From contig JAJDBU010000069.1 in assembly GCA_029261195.1 (NCBI GenBank), forward strand, positions 1 to 38,664: DNA of 38,664 nucleotides. The letters are read 5' to 3'. Of this stretch, positions 20,324-29,562 are shown piece after piece (position 1 is the first letter of the stretch; each line of letters starts with the position of its first letter). The notes beneath the pieces were generated by a model that was not told where the DNA came from, searched no databases, and saw only the letters and a program-made list of their open reading frames with translations. A program made the position numbers and the translations under genes. The DNA is from Nitrospirota bacterium (GTDB lineage Bacteria; Nitrospirota; Nitrospiria; SBBL01; JAADHI01).

Positions 20324-20629
20324 ATGGATCAAAAAATTAGAATTCGCCTGAAGGGTTATGATTATCGCCAGCTAGATCAATCTGCTAATGAGATTGTCGA
20401 TACTGTTATCCGTACAGGTGCAAGGGTGTCTGGACCGATTCCGCTTCCGACGAAAATAAGTAAATATACGGTCTTAAGGTCTCCTCATGTCGATAAGAAA
20501 TCGCGGGAGCAGTTTGAGATTCGAACTCACAAGCGCTTGATTGATATATTGGAACCGACACCTGATACAGTTGATGCTCTAATGAAGCTCAATCTTTCAG
20601 CAGGCGTGAATGTCGAGATTAAATTATAG
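20324..20629 (+). CDS. rpsJ: 30S ribosomal protein uS10 (NusE)
   Basis: 101 aa. Besides its place in the 30S head, S10 binds NusB and NusG in antitermination complexes. The sequence starts [20 protein letters not shown] and has the loop [29 protein letters not shown]-like core (split here: [27 protein letters not shown]). GAACGGAG lies upstream. It begins 32 bases after tuf, so the S10 cluster seems fused to the str operon without its own long leader. Confidence 0.97.
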   Translation: MDQKIRIRLKGYDYRQLDQSANEIVDTVIRTGARVSGPIPLPTKISKYTVLRSPHVDKKSREQFEIRTHKRLIDILEPTPDTVDALMKLNLSAGVNVEIKL

Positions 20630-20642
20630 GGGCCGCGTTGAA

Positions 20643-21287
20643 ATGCTTAATGGTTTGATCGGTTATAAATTAGGAATGACACAGGTCTTTTCAGATGAGG
20701 GAAAGCTTGTTCCTGTGACTTTGTTGGAGCTTGGGCCCTGCAAGGTCGTTCAGGTGAAGACCCTCGAAAAAGATGGCTATCAGTCTGTACAGCTTTCTTT
20801 TGATGAAGAGAAGGAGCATCGCGTAACGAAGCCCCTTCTAGGTCACTATAAAAAGGCGTCTCTATCACCGGCTAGATTTCTCCGAGAAATTAAAACTGAA
20901 GATTCGGGTTTTTCTGTCGGGCAAGTCATCAACTCTGAGATATTTAAAAAAGGCGAGTTTGTTGATGTCACCGGTGTTTCAAAGGGAAAGGGCTTTCAGG
21001 GGGTAATGAAGCGTCACAATTTCTCCGGTGGTCCTAAGTCCCATGGGTCGCATTTTCATCGTGCTCCTGGTTCTATCGGTAATAGTGCCACGCCTTCGCG
21101 TGTTTGGAAGAATAAAGCAATGCCCGGGCAAATGGGGAATAAACCGGTTACTACTCAGAGTCTTGAAGTGATCGAAGTACGTCCGGAACAGAATATTGTC
21201 ATGATAAAAGGGGCCATTCCCGGAGGAACAAAGGGTTTGGTTATTGTTAGGAAGTCTGTGAAGAAGCAAGTGAATGCTGGGGTTTGA
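20643..21287 (+). CDS. rplC: 50S ribosomal protein uL3
   Basis: 214 aa from ATG at 20643 (MLNGLIGYKLGMTQVFSDEG); an upstream in-frame start inside rpsJ is rejected. L3 contacts the peptidyl transferase region. The central extension carries GVSKGKGFQGVMKRHNFSGG and SHFHRAPGSIG, which reaches into the ribosome core. Ends in TGA at 21285-21287, next to the rplD start. Confidence 0.97.
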   Translation: MLNGLIGYKLGMTQVFSDEGKLVPVTLLELGPCKVVQVKTLEKDGYQSVQLSFDEEKEHRVTKPLLGHYKKASLSPARFLREIKTEDSGFSVGQVINSEIFKKGEFVDVTGVSKGKGFQGVMKRHNFSGGPKSHGSHFHRAPGSIGNSATPSRVWKNKAMPGQMGNKPVTTQSLEVIEVRPEQNIVMIKGAIPGGTKGLVIVRKSVKKQVNAGV

Positions 21288-21295
21288 GTGAGCTA

Positions 21296-21925
21296 ATGCC
21301 TGAGATTGATGTAGTCAACCAACATAACGAAAAAACAGGGTCAATTGTCTTGGATGAGCAGATTTTTGGTGCGCCTGTTTCGCCTGAACTGATGCACGAA
21401 GTTGTTCGTATGCAATTAGCGTCTATGCGTCAGGGAACGGCAGCAACGAAGACAAAGGGTTTTGTTCGCGGTGGTGGAAAGAAGCCATGGCGCCAAAAAG
21501 GAACTGGTCGAGCCCGAGCCGGGTCAAGTCGTTCGCCCCTTTGGAAAGGTGGTGGCACTACTTTTGGGCCGACACCGCGTTCTTACGCTTATTCAATTCC
21601 GAAGAAGAAAGCAAGAAAAGCCTTGTATTCGGCGCTTTCTTCAGTCGTAAGTGGGGGCCAACTTGTTGTTTTAGAGGAATGGGCCCTCTCCGAGACGAAG
21701 ACTCGCTCAATGGCACACTTGCTTCAAAAACTACAACTGCAAAAAAAAGTCTTGATCGCGGTGAGTCAAGTGGAAGATGACTTTGCTCGAGTGACGAGAA
21801 ATCTTCCTTATGTGACGGTCGTTGAGTTGCGGCATCTAAATGTCTACGGATTAATTCGGGCTGAAAACTTGCTGATTTCTCAGAGAGATGTAGCCAGACT
21901 CTCTGAAGTTTGGGGGAAATCTTGA
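21296..21925 (+). CDS. rplD: 50S ribosomal protein uL4
   Basis: 209 aa from ATG at 21296 (MPEIDVVNQHNEKTGSIVLD); a TTG at 21284 overlapping the rplC stop would add four residues. The basic exit-tunnel loop is GGGKKPWRQKGTGRARAGSS (about 64-83) followed by PLWKGGGTTFGPTPR. In E. coli L4 represses the S10 operon; no leader of that type is seen before rpsJ. It overlaps the rplW start. Confidence 0.95.
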   Translation: MPEIDVVNQHNEKTGSIVLDEQIFGAPVSPELMHEVVRMQLASMRQGTAATKTKGFVRGGGKKPWRQKGTGRARAGSSRSPLWKGGGTTFGPTPRSYAYSIPKKKARKALYSALSSVVSGGQLVVLEEWALSETKTRSMAHLLQKLQLQKKVLIAVSQVEDDFARVTRNLPYVTVVELRHLNVYGLIRAENLLISQRDVARLSEVWGKS

Positions 21926-22206
21926 ATTCACACGATGTTATTATTCGCCCTTTGATGACGGAAAAAAGTACTTTTTTACGGGAAGAGGAAAACAAGGTTT
22001 GTTTTGTTGTGCGGCGGGACGCAAATCGAAAAACAATTCACCAAGCTGTGGAAGAGACCTTAAAAGTGAAAGTCAAGAGCGTTAATGTGCTAAATATGAT
22101 CGGCAAGACAAAGCGATTAAATCGGTTTACGGGGAAGCGAGCTGACTGGAAGAAGGCGATTGTCACTCTTGAAAAAGGTGAAAAAATTGATTTTTTTGAA
22201 GCTTAA
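21922..22206 (+). CDS. rplW: 50S ribosomal protein uL23
   Basis: 94 aa. I choose TTG at 21922, which overlaps the rplD stop (TTGA) and has GGGGGAA a few bases upstream, giving NSHDVIIRPLMTEKSTFLRE after the start. A TTG at 21910 would add four residues and has no ribosome binding site. L23 sits at the tunnel exit and is the docking site for trigger factor and SRP. Conserved KSVNVLNMIGKTKRLNRFTG loop is present. Confidence 0.93.
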   Translation: MNSHDVIIRPLMTEKSTFLREEENKVCFVVRRDANRKTIHQAVEETLKVKVKSVNVLNMIGKTKRLNRFTGKRADWKKAIVTLEKGEKIDFFEA

Positions 22207-22273
22207 TTCTTTTTTTCTTTGATTTAAGTTGAAGATCTAATGGATTTATTTGGATTGGAAGTGAGTTTTAACA

Positions 22274-23101
22274 ATGGGTATTAAGAATCATAAGCCAACT
22301 TCTCCGGGTCGCCGGGCCTCTACGGGCATGACCTTTGACGAGATAACGAAATCGAAACCTGAAAAAAAACTTGTTCGTGCCCTCCATTCTTCTGGTGGTC
22401 GAAATAATCGGGGCAGAATGACCAGTCGCCATCGTGGAGGCGGACACAAACGGGCTTATCGGATTATTGATTTCAGACGTGAAAAAGTAGATATTCCAGC
22501 GACCGTTTCGGCGATTGAGTATGATCCCAATCGATCTGCACGCATTGCGCTTCTTTTTTATGCTGATGGAGAAAAAAGGTATATTATCGCTCCGGAAGGC
22601 CAGAAGGTTGGTGATAAGGTGATGTCCGGCCCTCACTCAGAGATTAAAGTGGGTTGTGCGCTGCCGCTGCTCAATATCCCTCTTGGAAGCACGATTCATA
22701 ATATTGAATTGAAAAAAGGAAAGGGCGGGCAACTCGCACGAAGTGCTGGTGCCTCCGCTCAGCTTATGGCGAAAGAGGGGGATTGGGCTCATGTGCGGCT
22801 AACCTCCGGTGAAGTACGGTTGATTCGCTCAGAGTGTATGGCGACACTTGGGCAGGTTGGGAATGTCGACCACGAAAATGTCTCATATGGGAAGGCAGGG
22901 AGACGGCGCTGGTTGGGACGTCGACCGCATGTTCGAGGCACTGTAATGAATCCGGTTGATCATCCCCACGGGGGTGGTGAAGGGAAGTCCGGGCAGGGGA
23001 ATCCCCATCCTGTTTCGCCTTGGGGACAGCTTGCTAAGGGTTTTAAGACCCGCCGCAGAACCGAGAGCGATAAGTATATCGTGCGAAAACGAAAGAAGTA
23101 A
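22274..23101 (+). CDS. rplB: 50S ribosomal protein uL2
   Basis: 275 aa, full length. Needed for subunit joining and peptidyl transferase activity. Begins [20 protein letters not shown]; middle [17 protein letters not shown]; the conserved [14 protein letters not shown] segment with the key histidine is at about 227-240. The 67-base gap before it is A/T-rich with a T-run but no GC-rich stem, so I do not call a terminator there. Confidence 0.98.
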   Translation: MGIKNHKPTSPGRRASTGMTFDEITKSKPEKKLVRALHSSGGRNNRGRMTSRHRGGGHKRAYRIIDFRREKVDIPATVSAIEYDPNRSARIALLFYADGEKRYIIAPEGQKVGDKVMSGPHSEIKVGCALPLLNIPLGSTIHNIELKKGKGGQLARSAGASAQLMAKEGDWAHVRLTSGEVRLIRSECMATLGQVGNVDHENVSYGKAGRRRWLGRRPHVRGTVMNPVDHPHGGGEGKSGQGNPHPVSPWGQLAKGFKTRRRTESDKYIVRKRKK

Positions 23102-23147
23102 GTCGCACGACACAAAGCAGAGAGTAGCGATTAGTTAAGGGAGTGAA

Positions 23148-23435
23148 ATGCCTAGATCGATAAAAAAAGGACCTTTTGTGGATGACCATCTCTCAGAGAA
23201 GGTTGCCAAAATGAATTCTACAAATGATATGCGGATTATTAAGACTTGGTCGCGTCGATCAACAATTATCCCGGATATGATCGGGCATACCTTGGCAATC
23301 CATAATGGGAGGAAATTTATTCCCGTTTATATTACGGAAAATATGGTCGGTCACAAAACAGGTGAATTTTCTCCGACACGCACATTTAAAGGGCATGTCG
23401 GCGGAAAAACAGAAAAAGGCGCGAAATTCAGGTAA
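23148..23435 (+). CDS. rpsS: 30S ribosomal protein uS19
   Basis: 95 aa. Binds 16S rRNA in the head with S13. Starts [19 protein letters not shown]; conserved [20 protein letters not shown] and [15 protein letters not shown] are present. TTAAGGGAG precedes the ATG. Normal gene order and spacing after rplB. Confidence 0.98.
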   Translation: MPRSIKKGPFVDDHLSEKVAKMNSTNDMRIIKTWSRRSTIIPDMIGHTLAIHNGRKFIPVYITENMVGHKTGEFSPTRTFKGHVGGKTEKGAKFR

Positions 23436-23467
23436 GTAAAAACGGCCTTAATTTAAGAGACTTTGAT

Positions 23468-23803
23468 ATGGAAGCTAAAGCAAAATTACGATATGTGCGT
23501 GTGACACCTAGGAAGGCACGCTTGGTGGTGGATCTGATCCGAGGCAAAAATGCTGAGGAGGCGATGACGGTTTTAAAGTTTACGCCTAGGGCGGCGGCAG
23601 AGGTTATTCAGAAAGTTCTGAAGTCAGCTGTGGCAAATGCTGCACAAAAAGAAATGGGTGATGTCGATACGCTTCACATATCACGAGCATTTGTAGATGA
23701 AGGCCCAACGATGAAGCGAGTTAGGCCTCGAGCCATGGGCAGGGCCAATACCATTCTAAAACGGACAAGTCACATCACGCTTATATTGTCTGCGAAAAAA
23801 TAG
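23468..23803 (+). CDS. rplV: 50S ribosomal protein uL22
   Basis: 111 aa. Lines the exit tunnel opposite L4. Starts [20 protein letters not shown] and has the beta-hairpin [19 protein letters not shown] (about 83-101), with no insertion or deletion of the type linked to macrolide resistance. It is followed by an unusual 89-base gap before rpsC. Confidence 0.97.
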   Translation: MEAKAKLRYVRVTPRKARLVVDLIRGKNAEEAMTVLKFTPRAAAEVIQKVLKSAVANAAQKEMGDVDTLHISRAFVDEGPTMKRVRPRAMGRANTILKRTSHITLILSAKK

Positions 23804-23806
23804 GAA

Positions 23807-23893
23807 ATGAATAGAACGATGATCTGGACAATGACTTTACCCCGACTTGATTCCGGTTTATACCGTTTCATCGGGATAGGCGGGGGGCAATAG
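23807..23893 (+). CDS. Possible 28-aa leader ORF before rpsC
   Basis: ATG at 23807 opens a frame of 28 residues ([20 protein letters not shown], then FIGIGGGQ) whose TAG at 23891-23893 overlaps the GTG start of rpsC by one base. AGGA lies just before the ATG at short spacing. It fills the whole rplV-rpsC gap. It may couple translation to rpsC, or it may be chance; there is no homolog I recognise. Confidence 0.25.
   Translation: MNRTMIWTMTLPRLDSGLYRFIGIGGGQ
23841..23875 (+). promoter_or_regulatory. Nested hairpin in the rplV-rpsC gap
   Basis: An outer stem CCCGA (23841-23845)/TCGGG (23871-23875) encloses an inner stem CGGT (23854-23857)/ACCG (23862-23865) with loop TTAT. CCCC at 23840-23843 could alternatively pair with the G-run at 23882-23887, which is the rpsC ribosome binding site. 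This suggests possible control of rpsC initiation; it is inference from pairing only. Confidence 0.35.
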
Positions 23894-24567
23894 TGGGGCA
23901 AAAAGTTCATCCATTCGGTTTTCGACTGGGGTATATCAAAACCTGGAATTCAAGGTGGTATGCCGAAAAAGATTTTGCAAAACAACTTCTTGAAGATTTG
24001 AAAATCCGAGAAGCGGTTAAGAAAAGGCTTTATCATGCGGGGGTTTCTCAAATCGAAATAGAACGCTCGGGAAGCCAGCTTACTGTTGCACTTCATACGG
24101 CGCGTCCCGGTATTATTATCGGTCGGAAGGGAACAGAAGTCGATAAATTAAAGGTTGATTTGGCGAAAATGACCGACAGTCAAATCTATATCAATATTCG
24201 GGAAATCAAGAAGCCGGAGTTGGTTTCACAGTTGGTTGCCGAGAATATCGCTTCGCAACTTGAAAGACGTGTTGCCTATCGTCGAGCCATGAAAAAAGCA
24301 GTCGCATCAACTATGCGCTTGGGGGGACTCGGAATTAAAGTGCACTGTTCAGGTCGACTTGGAGGTGCGGAAATTGCCCGGGCCGAATGGTATCGTGAAG
24401 GACGTGTACCCCTTCATACACTCCGGGCTGATATTGATTATGGCTTTGCCGAATCGATGACGACGATGGGACGGATTGGTGTGAAGGTCTGGATTTATAA
24501 GGGTGAAGTGCTTCCTGGGGCAGATCCTGAAAAAGGCCGAAGTGATTCCGCCGGCTGGAGGAAATAA
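23893..24567 (+). CDS. rpsC: 30S ribosomal protein uS3
   Basis: 224 aa from GTG at 23893 with GGGGGG 5 bases upstream. S3 guards the mRNA entry tunnel and has helicase activity. Starts [22 protein letters not shown] domain with [18 protein letters not shown] (GxxG = GRKG); C-terminal domain [20 protein letters not shown]. Overlaps the rplP ATG by one base. Confidence 0.97.
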   Translation: MGQKVHPFGFRLGYIKTWNSRWYAEKDFAKQLLEDLKIREAVKKRLYHAGVSQIEIERSGSQLTVALHTARPGIIIGRKGTEVDKLKVDLAKMTDSQIYINIREIKKPELVSQLVAENIASQLERRVAYRRAMKKAVASTMRLGGLGIKVHCSGRLGGAEIARAEWYREGRVPLHTLRADIDYGFAESMTTMGRIGVKVWIYKGEVLPGADPEKGRSDSAGWRK

Positions 24568-24980
24568 TGCTCTTACCTAAAAAAGTGAAATATAGAAAAA
24601 TGATGAAAGGGCGAATGACCGGAAAAGCCTATCGAGGTTCTTCTCTGAGTTTTGGGGAATATGGTTTGAAAGCAATGGAGCCCTGTTGGGTCAGTGCGCG
24701 TCAAATTGAAGCTGCCAGAATCGCCATGACCCGCTATATTAAGCGAGGTGGAAAAATTTGGATTCGGATTTTTCCTGACAAACCGATTACGAAAAAGCCT
24801 GCAGAAACGAGAATGGGTAAGGGAAAGGGTGCTCCTGAGTATTGGGTCGCAGTTGTTAAGCCCGGTCGTATTTTATATGAAATGGATGGGGTTGAACCTG
24901 AAGTGGCAAAAGAGGCCTTTAGGCTTGCTGCACATAAATTACCCTTGTCGACAAAATTTGTTTCAAGGAGTGATTTGTAA
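24567..24980 (+). CDS. rplP: 50S ribosomal protein uL16
   Basis: 137 aa. Helps place tRNA in the A and P sites. Starts [20 protein letters not shown]; conserved [20 protein letters not shown] and [19 protein letters not shown] present. Its ATG overlaps the rpsC stop codon (TAATG), so the two are translationally coupled. Confidence 0.98.
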   Translation: MLLPKKVKYRKMMKGRMTGKAYRGSSLSFGEYGLKAMEPCWVSARQIEAARIAMTRYIKRGGKIWIRIFPDKPITKKPAETRMGKGKGAPEYWVAVVKPGRILYEMDGVEPEVAKEAFRLAAHKLPLSTKFVSRSDL

Positions 24981-25181
24981 ATGAAATCATCTGTTTTAAA
25001 AGACGAAGCGCTAAGTGAGTTGCTCGAAAAAGAAAAGGACCTGCGGAAGGAGTTGTTTAACCTCCGTTTTCAGGCTGCTACCGGGCACATCGAAAACCCG
25101 AATCGATTTAAAGAAGTCCGACACGAAATAGGAAGAGTCCTCACTTTTGTGAGGATGAAGAAGGGTGAATCCGGTGCTTAA
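24981..25181 (+). CDS. rpmC: 50S ribosomal protein uL29
   Basis: 66 aa, two-helix protein near the tunnel exit beside L23. It contains [20 protein letters not shown] (about 13-32) and [16 protein letters not shown]. The ATG directly abuts the rplP stop, and AAGGAG is in the end of rplP. Its own end overlaps the rpsQ start. Confidence 0.96.
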   Translation: MKSSVLKDEALSELLEKEKDLRKELFNLRFQAATGHIENPNRFKEVRHEIGRVLTFVRMKKGESGA

Positions 25182-25446
25182 AAAAAGAAAAGAATTTGTA
25201 GGGCGTGTTGTGAGTGACAAGATGGAAAAAACGGTTGTTGTCGCGATTGATCGTACAGTAATGCATCCGAGATACAAAAAATATCTTAAAAAAACTCATA
25301 AATTGAAGGCACATGACGAAAAAAATGCCTGCACTCTTGGGGATAAGGTGAAGCTGATTGAGTCCCGACCCCTTAGTGCAGAGAAGCACTGGGTTGTCTT
25401 GGAAGTATTAAATGGTGCGGGTGAAACAGTCGTAGCGGAGCAGTAG
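25165..25446 (+). CDS. rpsQ: 30S ribosomal protein uS17
   Basis: 93 aa from GTG at 25165 or 90 aa from GTG at 25174; the latter has AAGGG at 25161-25165 with ideal spacing, so the start is uncertain by three codons. Both overlap the rpmC end. Primary 16S rRNA binder, OB fold, with [20 protein letters not shown] and [19 protein letters not shown]. The C-terminus ENGAGETVV-like tail ([11 protein letters not shown]) is slightly long but ordinary. Confidence 0.95.
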   Translation: MNPVLKKRKEFVGRVVSDKMEKTVVVAIDRTVMHPRYKKYLKKTHKLKAHDEKNACTLGDKVKLIESRPLSAEKHWVVLEVLNGAGETVVAEQ

Positions 25447-25454
25447 GGGTTTTT

Positions 25455-25823
25455 ATGGTACAAATGCAGACAATGCTGGATGTGGCAGATAATTCCGGCG
25501 CAAAAAAAGTAATGTGTTTTCATGTGGTTGGTGGCACAGGGCGACGATATGCCAGTCTTGGGGATATTGTAACAGCGACAGTAAAAGTAGCGATTCCTCA
25601 GGGAAACGTAAAAAAGGGTTCAATCGTCAAGGCCGTCATTGTCAGGACAACTAAAGAAGTTCGCAGGGCTGACGGCTCTTATATTAAATTTGACCGGAAC
25701 GCTGCTGTCTTAATAAATGCGCAAGGAGAACCGATTGGTACGCGGATATTTGGGCCAGTAGCGAGAGAACTTCGTTGGAAGAAATTCACTAAAATTATTT
25801 CTTTAGCACCTGAAGTGATATAG
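25455..25823 (+). CDS. rplN: 50S ribosomal protein uL14
   Basis: 122 aa, full length. Sits at the subunit interface and forms a bridge to 16S rRNA. Starts [20 protein letters not shown]; conserved [20 protein letters not shown] and [17 protein letters not shown] present. It begins 8 bases after rpsQ. Confidence 0.98.
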   Translation: MVQMQTMLDVADNSGAKKVMCFHVVGGTGRRYASLGDIVTATVKVAIPQGNVKKGSIVKAVIVRTTKEVRRADGSYIKFDRNAAVLINAQGEPIGTRIFGPVARELRWKKFTKIISLAPEVI

Positions 25824-25834
25824 AGGGTACAGTC

Positions 25835-26176
25835 GTGAAGCAACAGCAATCAAGGACAAGGGTTCGCAAAGGGGATCTTGTTCGAGTCGTCACCGGAAAA
25901 GAAAAAGGTAAACAAGGCGAAATTTTAAGTGTTGTTCTTGGTAAGCAAGGTGCTTTTGTCGAGAGTCTGAATATGGTCAAAAGAGCGACTAAACCCAGTC
26001 AAGGTCAAGAAAAAGGTGGCATCGTTGAACGTGAAGGCCGCATTCACCTCTCGAATCTCATGCTTGTTTGCCGAAGCTGCAACAAAACGACCCGGGTAGG
26101 AAAGAAAATACTGGCAGATGGAAAGAAGCTAAGAATATGCAAGCATTGTGGGGATGCCCTTGATAAAGAAGCATAA
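25835..26176 (+). CDS. rplX: 50S ribosomal protein uL24 (zinc-ribbon form)
   Basis: 113 aa from GTG at 25835. Assembly initiator protein near the tunnel exit. KOW motif RKGDLVRVVTGKEKGKQGEI (11-30). The C-terminal half has two CxxC pairs, C79/C82 (CRSC) and C102/C105 (CKHC), around TTRVGKKILADGKKLR. Many L24 proteins lack these cysteines; here a small zinc ribbon is likely. Alternative start codons nearby are unlikely. Confidence 0.96.
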   Translation: MKQQQSRTRVRKGDLVRVVTGKEKGKQGEILSVVLGKQGAFVESLNMVKRATKPSQGQEKGGIVEREGRIHLSNLMLVCRSCNKTTRVGKKILADGKKLRICKHCGDALDKEA

Positions 26177-26224
26177 GCAAAAGACTTCTTATTAAATTGG
26201 CTTAAAAGCAGGGAAATTGTTGTA

Positions 26225-26788
26225 ATGGCAAAGCAAAAAACGATCTCAACACTAAAAGAGCAATATGGCTCTAAAGCAATACCCGAAATGTTAAAATCTT
26301 TTGGGTATAAAAATAAGATGCAGGTCCCCAAACTTGAGAAGGTTATACTTAATGTCGGTATGGGTGAAGCTATCTCAAACTCTAAGTTGCTCGACGCCGC
26401 CGTAAACGAACTCGCCTTAATTAGTGGCCAAAAACCGGTTATTAGAAAAGCGAAAAAATCGATTGCCGGTTTCAAACTGAGGCAAGGAGTTGCAGTCGGA
26501 TGTTCTGTGACCCTCCGAAGAAAACGAATGTTCGAGTTTTTGGATCGGCTGTTTCATGCTTCCTTGCCAAGAATCAGAGATTTTAGAGGCTTTTCTCCGA
26601 AATCATTTGATGGTCATGGTAATTATGCGCTGGGGATCAAGGAGCAGCTTATTTTTCCAGAGATTAACTATGACGAAGTGGCTGCGATTCACGGGATGGA
26701 TATTGTCATCGTGACATCTGCAAATACTGACGAAGAAGGGCGAGCACTTTTGAAGTGTCTTGGTTTTCCGTTCAGAGGGGATAAGTAG
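26225..26788 (+). CDS. rplE: 50S ribosomal protein uL5
   Basis: 187 aa. Binds 5S rRNA and contacts P-site tRNA. Has [20 protein letters not shown] (about 39-58), [20 protein letters not shown] and the C-terminal [21 protein letters not shown] short tail ends [12 protein letters not shown]. Start ATG at 26225 follows a weak ribosome binding site. Confidence 0.97.
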   Translation: MAKQKTISTLKEQYGSKAIPEMLKSFGYKNKMQVPKLEKVILNVGMGEAISNSKLLDAAVNELALISGQKPVIRKAKKSIAGFKLRQGVAVGCSVTLRRKRMFEFLDRLFHASLPRIRDFRGFSPKSFDGHGNYALGIKEQLIFPEINYDEVAAIHGMDIVIVTSANTDEEGRALLKCLGFPFRGDK

Positions 26789-26799
26789 AGGGAAGCATT

Positions 26800-26985
26800 T
26801 TGGCGAGGAAAGCACTTATAGCAAAAGCAAATCGTGAACCAAAGTTTGGAGTCCGGAAATACAATAGATGCCAAGTCTGTGGCAGAGTACGTGGATTTAT
26901 TCGAAAATTTACTCTGTGCCGTATCTGTTTCCGTTTGCTTGGCCTTCGTGGGGACATTCCCGGCGTTACAAAATCAAGCTGGTAG
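26800..26985 (+). CDS. rpsN: 30S ribosomal protein uS14, zinc-binding (type Z)
   Basis: 61 aa from TTG at 26800, with GAGGGAAG upstream. Starts [20 protein letters not shown] after the initiator. Four cysteines C24, C27, C40 and C43 (CQVC...CRIC) make it the short zinc type rather than the about 100-aa zinc-free type. Type Z is usual in Gram-positives and in many deep Gram-negative phyla, and less so in gammaproteobacteria. Confidence 0.97.
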   Translation: MARKALIAKANREPKFGVRKYNRCQVCGRVRGFIRKFTLCRICFRLLGLRGDIPGVTKSSW

Positions 26986-27069
26986 GTCTTATGCTGGGTT
27001 TTGATAAAAAAGGTATAGCAGTAAATCATTCTTCTTCTTTTGTCAATATTGAGGGTACTGGAGTTTAGT

Positions 27070-27462
27070 ATGACAGATCCAATTTCAGATATGTTAACGC
27101 GAATACGCAACGCAAAGATGCGAAAATATGCTAGTGTCTATATTCCCTTCTCCAAAATAAAGTGTGAGATCGCACGGATATTGAGAGAGGAAGGTTTTAT
27201 CCGCTCCTACAAAGAGCTGGGTGATACCGGCTTGGGTGAAATCAAGGTTACACTAAAATACACTCGAGAAGAAGAGCCTGTGATTACTGAATTAAAGCGC
27301 GTAAGTAAGCCCGGGCGGCGGGTTTACGTCGGCTCTACTGATATTCCTTATGTGAAGCGCGGACTAGGTGTTGCGATTCTCTCCACCTCCAAAGGAATTA
27401 TGACGGATCGTAAATCGCGTAGAGAAAATTTAGGAGGAGAAGTCCTCTGTTATATTTGGTGA
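27070..27462 (+). CDS. rpsH: 30S ribosomal protein uS8
   Basis: 130 aa from ATG at 27070 ([20 protein letters not shown]); an in-frame start 30 bases upstream is rejected. Central-domain 16S rRNA binder and the spc-operon repressor in E. coli. The C-terminal core has [20 protein letters not shown] and [20 protein letters not shown]. An 84-base gap separates it from rpsN; I see no clear regulatory fold there. Confidence 0.97.
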   Translation: MTDPISDMLTRIRNAKMRKYASVYIPFSKIKCEIARILREEGFIRSYKELGDTGLGEIKVTLKYTREEEPVITELKRVSKPGRRVYVGSTDIPYVKRGLGVAILSTSKGIMTDRKSRRENLGGEVLCYIW

Positions 27463-27475
27463 GGGTTGCAAATTC

Positions 27476-28012
27476 ATGTCTCGCGTAGGCTTAAAAAAGA
27501 TTAAAATTCCAGATGGCGTCAAAGTAATGATTGACTCCGACACAGTTCACGTTAAGGGGCCAAAGGGTGCGCTTTCTCAGCAACTTAGGCCTGAAATTTC
27601 TGTGTCGATAGAGGGAGATGAAATGCTTGTGTCACGTACATCGGATCGCCCTTTTGTTCGATCCCTTCATGGCCTGATTCGTGCTGAGCTAAATAATACG
27701 ATTCTGGGTGTTACGAAAGGATTTGAAAAGATTCTAGACATTAATGGTGTGGGCTATCGTGCCGCACTTGAAGCCAAAGTTTTGGTTTTAAGTCTTGGGC
27801 ACTCTCATCCAATTCGTTATGATCTGCCTTCCGGAATTGATGTGGTCGTTGAAAAGCAGACCACCGTCATTGTCAAAGGGATGAACAAGTATATGGTCGG
27901 AGAAACGGCTGCGACCATTCGCTCTTTTCGGCCTCCGGAACCCTACAAGGGAAAAGGTGTGAAGTATCGGGATGAACGTATTATTAGAAAAGAAGGCAAG
28001 AAAGGGAAATAG
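27476..28012 (+). CDS. rplF: 50S ribosomal protein uL6
   Basis: 178 aa. Near the sarcin-ricin loop, where translational GTPases bind. Two repeats of the same fold; the C-terminal part holds GPKGALSQ-type N-domain loop (KGPKGALSQQLRP, about 27-39) and FRPPEPYKGKGVKYRDERII (about 151-170). The internal FEKILDINGVGYRAALE is conserved. Confidence 0.97.
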   Translation: MSRVGLKKIKIPDGVKVMIDSDTVHVKGPKGALSQQLRPEISVSIEGDEMLVSRTSDRPFVRSLHGLIRAELNNTILGVTKGFEKILDINGVGYRAALEAKVLVLSLGHSHPIRYDLPSGIDVVVEKQTTVIVKGMNKYMVGETAATIRSFRPPEPYKGKGVKYRDERIIRKEGKKGK

Positions 28013-28021
28013 GGATTTAAG

Positions 28022-28375
28022 GTGAAAAGTGCGTCTAGGGAAAAACAGAAAGCAAGAATCCGACGGCATCAACGTGTTCGACGTAAAATAAGTGGCGATG
28101 CAGGGCGACCGCGCTTGTCCGTATTCAGAAGCCTAAACCATATTTACGGGCAGATCATTGATGACAGCTCTGGTAAAACTTTATTTTCTGTCTCAAGTCT
28201 TGGCCAGGGTCTAAAAGGAAATATTGAGGGCGCAAAGGCGATTGGGGCGAGCTTGGCCAAACGTGCATTGGCGGTGAGTATTGAGACCGTTGTTTTTGAC
28301 CGGGGAGGCTATCTCTATCATGGAAGAGTTAAGGCCTTTGCTGATGCCGCAAGAGAAGGTGGACTTAAATTTTGA
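28022..28375 (+). CDS. rplR: 50S ribosomal protein uL18
   Basis: 117 aa from GTG at 28022. Binds 5S rRNA with L5. Has [20 protein letters not shown] (about 12-31), [17 protein letters not shown], and C-terminal [20 protein letters not shown]. Ends normally in EGGLKF. Nine bases after rplF, with TTTAAGGTG upstream. Confidence 0.97.
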   Translation: MKSASREKQKARIRRHQRVRRKISGDAGRPRLSVFRSLNHIYGQIIDDSSGKTLFSVSSLGQGLKGNIEGAKAIGASLAKRALAVSIETVVFDRGGYLYHGRVKAFADAAREGGLKF

Positions 28376-28422
28376 TTGTTGGTGTGACGTCCTGAATATA
28401 ATTTTAAAGAAGGAGAGCTTGC

Positions 28423-28902
28423 TTGGAAAGAATTGATCCAAATACCCTTACCCTGAACGACAAAGTCGTTTTTATTAATCGATGCGCAAAAGTTGTAAAG
28501 GGTGGAAAGCGCTTCTCCTTCTCTGCGATTGTTGTTGTAGGAGATGGGAACGGAGTGGTTGGTGCAGGCACGGGAAAAGCTGCTGAGGTTCCTGAAGCGA
28601 TCAGGAAGGCGATTGAAGATGCAAAAAAAAATCTGATGCGTGTGCCCTTGATTGGATCGACCATCCCTTTTGAAATTATCGGACGCTTTGGTGCTGAACG
28701 GGTTTTACTTAAACCGGCCTCTGAAGGGACGGGTATTATTGCGGGTGGTGCAGTTCGAGCTGTGATGGAAATGGCTGGTGTTTCCAACATCTTAAGTAAA
28801 TGTCTAGGTGGTGGAAATCCAATTAATGTTGTAGGTGCAACTTTAAATGGATTTTCTCGATTAAAACTGCCGGAAGAAGTCATGAGGATGAGAAGGGCTT
28901 AG
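28423..28902 (+). CDS. rpsE: 30S ribosomal protein uS5
   Basis: 159 aa from TTG at 28423, preceded by AAGGAGAG. Important for decoding fidelity and mRNA unwinding. N-domain [20 protein letters not shown] (about 23-42) and C-domain [20 protein letters not shown]. No spectinomycin-type change is evident in the GGRRF/GGKRF loop region. Confidence 0.97.
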   Translation: MERIDPNTLTLNDKVVFINRCAKVVKGGKRFSFSAIVVVGDGNGVVGAGTGKAAEVPEAIRKAIEDAKKNLMRVPLIGSTIPFEIIGRFGAERVLLKPASEGTGIIAGGAVRAVMEMAGVSNILSKCLGGGNPINVVGATLNGFSRLKLPEEVMRMRRA

Positions 28903-28925
28903 CTTCAAGGCTTGGAGAAGATCAA

Positions 28926-29111
28926 ATGAACAACAAGTTATCGATTAAATTAGTTAAAAGCTGCATCGGGCGTCCGGAAAAACAACGACGTGTTGTAGCG
29001 GGTTTGGGACTGCGTAAAATAAACCAAGTCGTTGAGCGCGTAGATACTCCAGAAACGAGAGGGATGATTCGGAAGGTTTCCCATATGCTGTACGTGGAGG
29101 AAGCTAAATGA
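28926..29111 (+). CDS. rpmD: 50S ribosomal protein uL30
   Basis: 61 aa. Short L30 with [20 protein letters not shown] and [20 protein letters not shown], ending [18 protein letters not shown] lies before the ATG. Its TGA overlaps the rplO ATG (ATGA), so translation is coupled. L30 is missing in some lineages but present here. Confidence 0.96.
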   Translation: MNNKLSIKLVKSCIGRPEKQRRVVAGLGLRKINQVVERVDTPETRGMIRKVSHMLYVEEAK

Positions 29112-29551
29112 AACTGACAGATCTTAAACCTGCACAGGGTTCCACAAAGGCACGAAAACGTCTTGGACGGGGTCCGGGTTCGGGGCATGGAAAAACGGCG
29201 GCAAAGGGTCATAAAGGACAGGCATCACGGTCCGGAGGAACAAAGGCCCCTTGGTTCGAAGGAGGTCAGCAGCCTTTAACCCGTCGGGTCCCGAAACGGG
29301 GTTTTACGAATATCTTCAGGCAAGAATATAGCATTGTCAGCCTTGAACGTTTAGAAAAGTTTGATGCTGATGCAGTCGTTACACCTCAAATTCTGTATGA
29401 AGCGGGTGTGATAAACAAGAAACATCAAGGGGTCAAAATATTAAGCGATGGTACTTTGACTAAAGCACTTGTCGTTTCCGCTCACAAATTTAGTAAGAAA
29501 TCGATCGAAAAAATCGAAGCCGCCGGTGGGCGCGTAGAGATTCTTTCGTAG
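29108..29551 (+). CDS. rplO: 50S ribosomal protein uL15
   Basis: 147 aa. Late assembly protein with a long basic N-terminal tail: [20 protein letters not shown], then [20 protein letters not shown] and [11 protein letters not shown]-terminal [19 protein letters not shown] is the conserved domain. The ATG overlaps the rpmD stop. Confidence 0.97.
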   Translation: MKLTDLKPAQGSTKARKRLGRGPGSGHGKTAAKGHKGQASRSGGTKAPWFEGGQQPLTRRVPKRGFTNIFRQEYSIVSLERLEKFDADAVVTPQILYEAGVINKKHQGVKILSDGTLTKALVVSAHKFSKKSIEKIEAAGGRVEILS

Positions 29552-29562
29552 GAGTACAGGTT

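Noticed and set aside
22207-22273. T-rich run after rplW considered as a terminator
   Set aside because: The T-run is not preceded by a GC-rich stem; only a short AAGCTT palindrome is present.
28404-28883. 159-aa antisense frame mirroring rpsE
   Set aside because: Exact shadow of rpsE, low-complexity translation with no domain.
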